Shown here: piece after piece, positions 57,513-64,000 of the stretch
Position numbering within the stretch: position 1 is the first letter of the stretch
Layout: every line of letters begins with the position of its first letter
Assembly (NCBI GenBank): GCA_031472005.1
Contig: PZJY01000004.1
Coordinates: forward strand, 1,090,556 to 1,154,555
Direction of reading: 5' to 3'
Length of the DNA stretch: 64,000 bases
Origin: Tetracladium setigerum
Lineage: Eukaryota; Ascomycota; Leotiomycetes; Helotiales
Notes under the pieces: generated by a model
What the model was told of the DNA's origin: nothing
Seen by the model: the letters and a program-made list of their open reading frames with translations, nothing else
Databases searched by the model: none
Program-made: the position numbers and the translations under genes

Positions 57513-59060
57513 ATTGTGTAACTCATCGATCCACATATGATTTGTAACGCTAGCGTCGTGTTTTGTCTTTTGAGATATACCCATTATTGAACTTTAGTAA
57601 ATATTTTGCATTGTTATGAATGTTTTGATATCTTGTATAATCTACATTTGTTACAGAAGGTTTTAACCTGTATGAATTTACTGCCTTGCTACTATAAAGA
57701 AATGTGGTTTCATTCATCAAGCTTCGCAAAAATGAACAAAGCAAGAAAAAAACAATTTGGGGATTCCCTTTCCACCCACTAAAAGAATGCTCCCAAAAAA
57801 TATCTAAAATTCTTTTTTGCAAAACTCTGGCCCCTCCTAACCCCCGGGGTGTAGGGGAGGGGGAAGAGAAGCCCTTCCGCGAATGGGGTTTTTATTTCTT
57901 GTTTCTCGAAAACAGTTGGTGTTAGTTGGTGGCCAGTTGATCTTATCTCTTTTATCCTCCTCTTACCAACGATTTGACTAGAACACTTTACACGTGCCAC
58001 CTGCCGTAGTTGAAAGGAAATCTGCTTATTTGAATATATATACATACCTGGGTATCAAGGTGGGTTTCGGCTCGGCTGTGTTGGTTTGGGTAAACAGCGG
58101 CCGGGACGGGAAGGGTAGGTGGGGCGCTAGCAATTATGGGGGTGGGTTAGCGAAGTTGAAGCGAGGAAAGGAGGAAGTGAGATAAAGTGAAATGAACTGG
58201 AAGGGAGAAGATGTCGGTTTGGTAAGATTACTAACGTCAGTCCCTACGTAGCGAAACCCACTGTGTAGCGAGACAAATTTCGGTGCTTTACACTCAAACA
58301 ATTCTGGATTTGTAAATCTGCTGAAATTTGCAGTGTTTTTGTATATTGTATGACTATTCATGAACAATCTAAAGTCTGGCTACTCCAAAAATTATGATCG
58401 TGTCGTCATCGTCAGACCTGGTAACGGAGGTTGTTAATTCGGAGTAGAGTAGGGCCTCTAACCAATAACACCCCGACAAACTCTTAGTGTCTTTAAACTC
58501 GCTGAATCAATTCGAAATCGGCTGTCTTCTCCTTGGGCTAAGAAATACCCCACTTCCGGCTTTTCCACTTCACGAAACTATCTGTTGGTTACACCAAGGT
58601 AACCAAGGTAAGGAATGCAAGACGATCGTCACTTGAAAACCAGAGTGGTACTACGTTTAAGGTAGACAGCACGGTGACAATAATAGGGTCTCTATTTTGT
58701 CGGTGTGATGTCTAAAGAGCAAGCTTCCCGTAGAGTAAGATTCTCTGCAAGTAAGGGAAGCTAGCTAGCGCGATTCACCTGTCACGTGCCCACGTGACAG
58801 TATCGCGGTTCACTGGTAATAGCTTACGTGATTCACTTGGTTTACCGACACCATCTTTTCTCAAATTGTTTTGCGCTATGGCTACAGTACAGTAGATGGA
58901 GAATTGGATGTCGCTAATTTACAGATCGGTATCATCGTGGAGCGGAGCCAACTCTGGAAAGGAGTAAAATAATGGATTATAAACTACAATAGAATACAAC
59001 TGTTCATTTGCTTTCCCTCGCCACTCTTCTGACCTGGTTGGAAAGATGTAAGGTTACTTA
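57513..59060. other. Intergenic region (1.5 kb)
   Basis: No gene recognised. It holds a near-perfect E-box palindrome at 58779-58800, annotated separately. Confidence 0.4.
58779..58800. promoter_or_regulatory. Perfect inverted repeat with two CACGTG boxes
   Basis: ctgtcacgtg and cacgtgacag form a 10-bp perfect inverted repeat around a 2-bp cc spacer. Each arm contains the CACGTG core of basic helix-loop-helix factors (Pho4/Cbf1 type). The site lies between the YeeE gene and a HET gene; which gene it serves, if any, is unknown. Confidence 0.5.
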
Positions 59061-61108
59061 TCAATATATCTCAAAGTCTTTATGTGCCGGTGCTGTCTCT
59101 AAAAACTCCCCATACATGATTCCGTCAACATAAGCATCACCTACAAATGTAAAGCCACTACTGGCTTCATTGTTCCGTGGTCGTAAGATAATAGGCGATC
59201 GCGTGCCCCAGAGCAAGCATACAATATCCTTCCGCTGGACCACTGCATGGCCGAGGCCAAACATACCCTTGTTCGTCTTGAACAGCGTCCTCCCGCGATC
59301 AACAGATCCAATGACCTCTAGCCATTTCACAATATTCTCAATTTTTGGTCCAGAGTTTCAAAGCTCGACAGAGCCGAAAGCTCGTAGCAGATGTAATGTT
59401 TTTGTGCTTCGGTCAATGATTCAACGACAATAGGCACTCGTCGCATAATCTTGCGTATGATGGATGCCTTCTCGTCATCGATGGGCCTTGCTTCGAACCT
59501 GTTAGGGCGAGATATACCATCGTATTGATCCAGCATGATAGTGCGCCACACGTAGTCTTCCTCTGGTCCAGGTTCGGGCCCCAACTTCACAAAGTCACGG
59601 ATAGAAGTGAGCCAGGCTTCCACGTCCACGATTCTTGAGGCTGTCCAATCGTCCCGCTTCTTCCACTGCGGTGATTGCATGACATCCGTGATGACATCGA
59701 CGTAACATCCGGAACAGCGAAGAAGGCCACGGGCATCGTCCTCATTGCAATTCCTAGGACGTGACGGTGTCGGTATTCCGGCCGTAGCATTGAATGCTCT
59801 TAAATAATTTATCGGGTAGACTTCAGGACCACGTTTGCCGATTGCTTCCCAGTCAGGGACCCAGGAAGGCAACGAGTCGGGTGAATCCCGTATCTGTCTC
59901 GGAACACATTGGTCAAGTTGGTATGCAAGTTGGTTCTCGTCTCCATCGTAAATTAGGGCTCTTGTTAAAGCCGTAAAAACCTCAGCTACTTTCATATTGT
60001 AGTCTACTCGGAGGCCTAGTGCTCCTCCGTCCATGATAACACCAAGCAAGCCAAAAACAATATCGCGGGGGTCAGTGGCAGCATAGTGCGGCCGACCTGG
60101 CGGAATCCCGGTTTGATACACGATATCGGCTAGTCGTATTATCTCTGACTGATCTTGGCGGCGGTACTTGCGCCGTGTCGTTAGAGCTATGCTGTCGTAG
60201 AAGTTGGCAGGCAAGCCGTACGCAAAGTCTTTGGTCTCATGGTGGAGGTTCCGGAACCCTGACCTGATGCAGTGCGATACTGCAGAAAAGGTGGCGTCTA
60301 AAACATCTAACGGGATAGCTTTCTCACCACAAAGGACGGTAGCCTCTTGTGCAAGTGAGAGCTCTTGGATGATCCAGATTCGATTCCAGTACTCGCGCTG
60401 CATTAGTTCCCTGATACCTCCAGCTAAGAGATTTGTGGGAGCGTTTTTCAGGCTCCTCTCTCCTAGCATGGCTCGCTCGTACAGGCCTGGCTCGCGGAGG
60501 ATGTCAAAGATGAAATCAGTAAGTTCCTTTGCCACAACACTTCTCCTGTCATTACAATCCCGCACCTCGACTGATGATGCCCAGTCCCTTATATTCTGAG
60601 TAACTTGCTTTTTTAGCTGCCTATCTGACCACAGATCTAACACACCGACGGCTAAGGCTCGCGTTCCAACGCGGGTCGCAAAGTCCATGGCCTTGGCAGT
60701 CTCAATTGACCCAGGGCCCAGCCAGATATAAACATGGTCAGCCCGGCTAAAGATGGTGCGCATTTGCGCAACTTGCAAGCTCTTTTCCTCTAGGTCTGAT
60801 TGGTTGATGCAGATGGAGTCAACCCAGAGCCAGGACCGAAAGCCACCTTGATTGAGCTGCGTTAATGCGGCATGAAGATTGCTACCGATAGTAAATGACC
60901 TGCCGTGGATGTAAATCAGAGCTGCTGTGTTCGTGTTAGGGCGGCCCCAGACATATGATAGTGCTGCGTAATGAATATCGTCGTCGAATGAAGCATGTCG
61001 GAATTCGAGCTCAATCGGCGTGGCACTAGGGTCCATGGGGGCGGGCTGTTTGAACCGTACCAGCCTGATATCGGCGGTTTCGCGTTGCAAGCGGCTGTAA
61101 GTAAACAT
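59061..61108 (-). CDS. HET-domain protein (complete after one homopolymer correction)
   Basis: Starts MFTYSRLQRETADIRLVRF at 61108. HET blocks in order: IHYAALSYVWGRP, SWLWVDSICINQSDLEEKSL, VAQMRTIFSRADHVYIWLGP, YWNRIWIIQELSLAQEATVL, then AATDPRDIVFGLLGV and LPSWVPDWEA. The C-terminal tail GHAVVQRKDIVCLLWGTRSP, then FVGDAYVDGIMYGE, is the classical end of this HET subfamily. It joins the main frame if one base is added to the T5 run at 59342-59346 (A5 on the coding strand, giving QKIENIVKWLE). About 682 aa. The same C-terminal VHGIMYGE-type ending occurs in the HET pseudogene at 27.5 kb, so the two are related in type. Confidence 0.9.
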
Positions 61109-62249
61109 AATAAGAGGTGACTCTTTACTTGAGTATATTGATATAACAATAAGTCGGATGTAGTTAATAGGAAAGCAGCGTGCAATCCAAATAAGAAGGC
61201 CAAACCTATGCGGGGCATGGGATGTCTTGGCACGTAGTCGGTGAGCTTAAGCGAGGCCGAAGGCAGCGGGTGATTCTAAAGGCCATAAAAGGGATGAACT
61301 TTTTTTTGTATCGATTGTCCAACCTCGGACATTTATAGCAGATACTAAATGATAACATCTTCTTCATATGGTTGACGTACTGTTGTCCTCGCGCCTTCTC
61401 CTCCGAGCACGATGATAGAGTGTCGAATGAGAGACATTGCTATGATCTGAAGGGCACGGTATGATCTAGGCACGCCAGCAGGTAAGCCTTGTGCTAGGAC
61501 TTGACTGGCACTGTCCATATTATCCTGCTGTCGCAACGGTGATGCTAAAGGGGACGTCGACAGCACTCCAACGCCTAGGCACTCTAGCCATGCTGCCACC
61601 TGCCCTTAGAATATCCGAGAAACCTGCGTCTATACTACATGTGACTGTGTATGCCACACATATCAAACCTGCAAATCGTGACTAAGTAGATATAGCAAGC
61701 CTAGGCGTGAATATAGTATACATTAGTAAGCAATAAAAACATATCACTCCTCGTACCGGAGTAACTCCCGGAATGCATTCCTTTCTCGTCTGAGTGTCTT
61801 TAGACTTTGGAGTTATATTATTTCGTAATAAGACTATTTCTCGAATGCTCCGAATTTTGACAAGGCTTTAAGTATCGTGAATAAATAGGGGGGATAGTAG
61901 AAGTGGCATTTGGTAGCGTTACTAAAATTATCGATAGCATAATCAATTATAGTCTTTTTTTTATATACTAAGTAGCCTTCTTAGGCCAAAATGGCTAAAG
62001 AAAGCAATATATAAATAACTACTTTGTAGATTTGCTAAGAACAAACTTATGATTCCAACCAAAACTATAAATTTGTCTCGTGACATCGTGCGTCTCGGGA
62101 CACAGGGACAGATGCTATGAAGTGTTTAAATTATTCTACGCGTTGGATTCATCTAAAGAAAAATATAACACTGGATACGTACAAGCACCACAAAAACATC
62201 CTCAACGACCTACCTAAATACTTAACCAAAAATCAACCAAACAACCCCC
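61109..62249. other. Intergenic region, partly AT-rich
   Basis: No gene recognised. An 84-codon minus-strand frame at 61345-61599 has no motif I can support. Positions 61700-62160 are strongly AT-rich. Confidence 0.35.
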
Positions 62250-63967
62250 TCAACCCTCTCTTCCCCTTCTCTTCCTCCTCTCCTCCCACCTCTTAATCCT
62301 TAACCCCCTCAACCACGCCCGCTCCTCATGCAAACTAAATCTCACACCAGGAATATCCCACCTCGCCTTCTCCAAATCCGTATAACCCTCCCTCTGCGCC
62401 TTCTTCTTCGCCTCCTTAAACGAGTCCTTCATGGCCTCCTGATTCGCCTCCATCCACCTCGCACTCATTCCCTTCAAACCCTCATCATAATGCAGCCCAG
62501 GGACCAAAACACTTCTATTTTCCCCCAACCGCTTACCACTCAACCGCCAGTGCTTCCACTTCAGCGCACTATTCTCGACTTCCATCCGTCTGCGATTCTC
62601 CAGGATGTTGTGGTCGAGTGTGACATCGAGGTTTTGCCAGAAGCCGGGTGTGGTTTTGGGATTGACGCCGTAGCGATAGTGGTTTAAGTTAAGCGCGAAT
62701 TGTTGGTAGTTGGAGCCGTCTAGCTCCTCTTTGAGACCGAGACGTTCGAGGGAGCTGCTGGGCGTTTGGAGACAGATGGGACAGTTGTGCGTGTGTTTGG
62801 CTGGGTGGTCCCAGTATTTCATGATGCAGGCGAAGTGGAATGTGTGTTTTTCTGGTTGGCAGAGGAGCGTCGCTGCCATGCTGGAGAAGGTTGGGCCAGC
62901 TTTGTAGGGGATTTTGCAGAGCTGGCAAATCCCGATGGGGAGTTGAGTTGGATCGGCTGTTGCGAGGGTGTAGTCGACTGTTTTTTTCATACAAAAAAAG
63001 TGAGTGGGTGGCAGTAGAATCTGGGGGTTTGTTTTGGCAAGAGAGAGAGAGAGAGAGAGAAGGGGGGTTAAAATGAGGGTGAAGACTCACAAGGGAAAAC
63101 TTCTAAAAGTTTCCATGATAATCTTCGGTATGAGGTGAAATATGGTGGTGGATTTTCCGGATCTTTATCTTCAAGAGAATATCTATATTTGGCTATCGCT
63201 TCTTTGAGCCATGCGGTCTCCGGCGTGGAAGTATCGTATAATTGTATTAGACAGGCCCTATCATATTCACTCGCAATCAATATTGTACCTTTTCTCTGGA
63301 GGTCAAGTAGAACTACTGAACATGGAGGAGAGCAAGTCTCAAAAAAGGGAGTTTCGATACACATCAAAAGCTAAGGACAAACATACCAAGGTCTCCCATG
63401 CGCCCACTCCTTCAACAGTCTATGATTCCTCTTCTGTCGATTCAACAATCCAATATCCCTCAAGATGTTCCACAGGTATTCCTCTACCCTTTCAACGACC
63501 GATGCGTTATAGAACCAATCTTCGAAGTCGAACGGCCCCAAGCTAGGTCCACCTTCTCCTAGTAAAGCTTCGACTAGTATTGCGTTCTCGTCAAGTAAAG
63601 AGACCTGTTTCGAAACGAGTGTGTCCTCGATATGTTCTTCTGAGAGGGCGAGTTCGACGGCGTTAGATCTGGAGAGGAGGTCGATCACGAGACGCTCCAT
63701 GTCGAAACCTTGTTGACTTCTCCATGACTATTGCATTCACATACGCTATTAGAAAATAATCTCGGCTTTATAAGGTGGAAAAACAGAGGGAGAAAGACAT
63801 ACAGCCAACATAGCATCCACCAAATTCCCTGGACAATGCTTAAGATTGAATTCAAACCTCTCCTTCTTGCCCGCGCCCTCAGGTAGCTTTGGCTTCCTGT
63901 GCGGAAAAAACCGATACTGCGGCGCATCATCGACCTGCATCTCTGTATCACACGCCAACGTCGCCAT
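62250..63967 (-). CDS. RING-like zinc-binding protein, 5' end may extend past the window
   Basis: The minus-strand exon chain starts near 63967 (MATLACDTEMQVDDAPQYRF, to 63803), continues 63727-63387 (SQQGFDMERLVIDLLSRS) and 63330-63100 (KGTILIASEYDRACLIQLYD), and ends with a Cys/His region and stop at 62250. The last part has ICQLCKIPY, then CQPEKHTFHFACIMKYWD and HNCPICLQTP, a RING-H2-like C2-C-H2-C2 pattern suggesting ubiquitin ligase activity (inference). The C-terminal part is charged (EAKKKAQREGYTDLEKARWD). One extra A in the run read as T7 at 62981-62987 joins the last exon (LYEKKTVDYTLATAD). The join at about 63387/63330 is not resolved. Upstream of 63967 the frame stays open to the window edge, so the true start may lie outside. 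Confidence 0.6.
63039..63062 (+). repeat. GA microsatellite
   Basis: A run of (ga) repeats, about 12 units, inside a predicted intron of the RING-like gene. Confidence 0.8.
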
Positions 63968-64000
63968 CTGCTCCAGCGCCCAAATAACCTTGTGTCTTGC

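Noticed and set aside
61345..61599. Minus-strand 84-codon frame as an amino-acid permease fragment
   Set aside because: Resemblance too weak to support.

Overview
This looks like a nuclear chromosome segment of a filamentous ascomycete (Pezizomycotina). The evidence is short GT-AG introns with CTAAC-type branch sites, HET-domain proteins, Het-C, a Zn2Cys6 regulator, a Clr5-domain protein and a RIP-like mutation footprint. Gene content resembles Leotiomycetes (Helotiales), but that placement is inference. No bacterial, viral or intact transposon genes were recognised.

Layout. (1) 0.5-12 kb is an allorecognition/immunity-like block. It holds het-C (+), an ankyrin-repeat gene (-), an NB-ARC/TPR NLR (+) whose N-terminus carries a pseudo-palindromic amyloid-type motif, and a convergent lipase-like gene (-) whose C-terminal exon carries a related motif. 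(2) 12-15 kb is a gene-poor graveyard: an agmatinase fossil joined to a RIP-mutated copy of the het-C 3' flank, then polypurine and microsatellite DNA. (3) 15-22 kb is a sugar-utilisation block: MFS sugar transporter, GH43 glycosidase and a divergent Zn2Cys6 regulator. (4) 22.5-32.6 kb is a decayed stretch: a Clr5/zinc-finger gene, a DUF7580-like gene with an in-frame TAG, a HET pseudogene, a tRNA-like Pol III element, a Gfd2-like nuclease-fold gene and a HET fragment. (5) 33-44.7 kb is mainly conserved genes: DMT-type transporter, COX15, lysyl-tRNA synthetase, a GPI-anchored cupredoxin and a DUF829/TMEM53-like hydrolase. (6) 45-61 kb has two complete HET proteins, a trypsin-fold/CorA-like fusion divergently paired with an unknown membrane protein, and a YeeE-type sulfur transporter. 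(7) The right edge holds a RING-like gene that may run off the window.

Two global patterns matter to any user. First, at least 14 sites in 12 genes, including the essential lysyl-tRNA synthetase, need exactly one extra base in a homopolymer or very short run to restore the reading frame. All are contractions, which points to systematic homopolymer under-calling rather than true pseudogenes; the affected genes are called as CDS and the sites are given. Second, between about 24.4 and 29.7 kb the interruptions are of another kind: TGG to TAG/TGA and CAA to TAA, i.e. C-to-T/G-to-A. They look like real decay (RIP-like), or for one TAG possibly A-to-I editing.

Exon boundaries were read by eye from GT/AG consensus and reading-frame continuity, not from transcripts.
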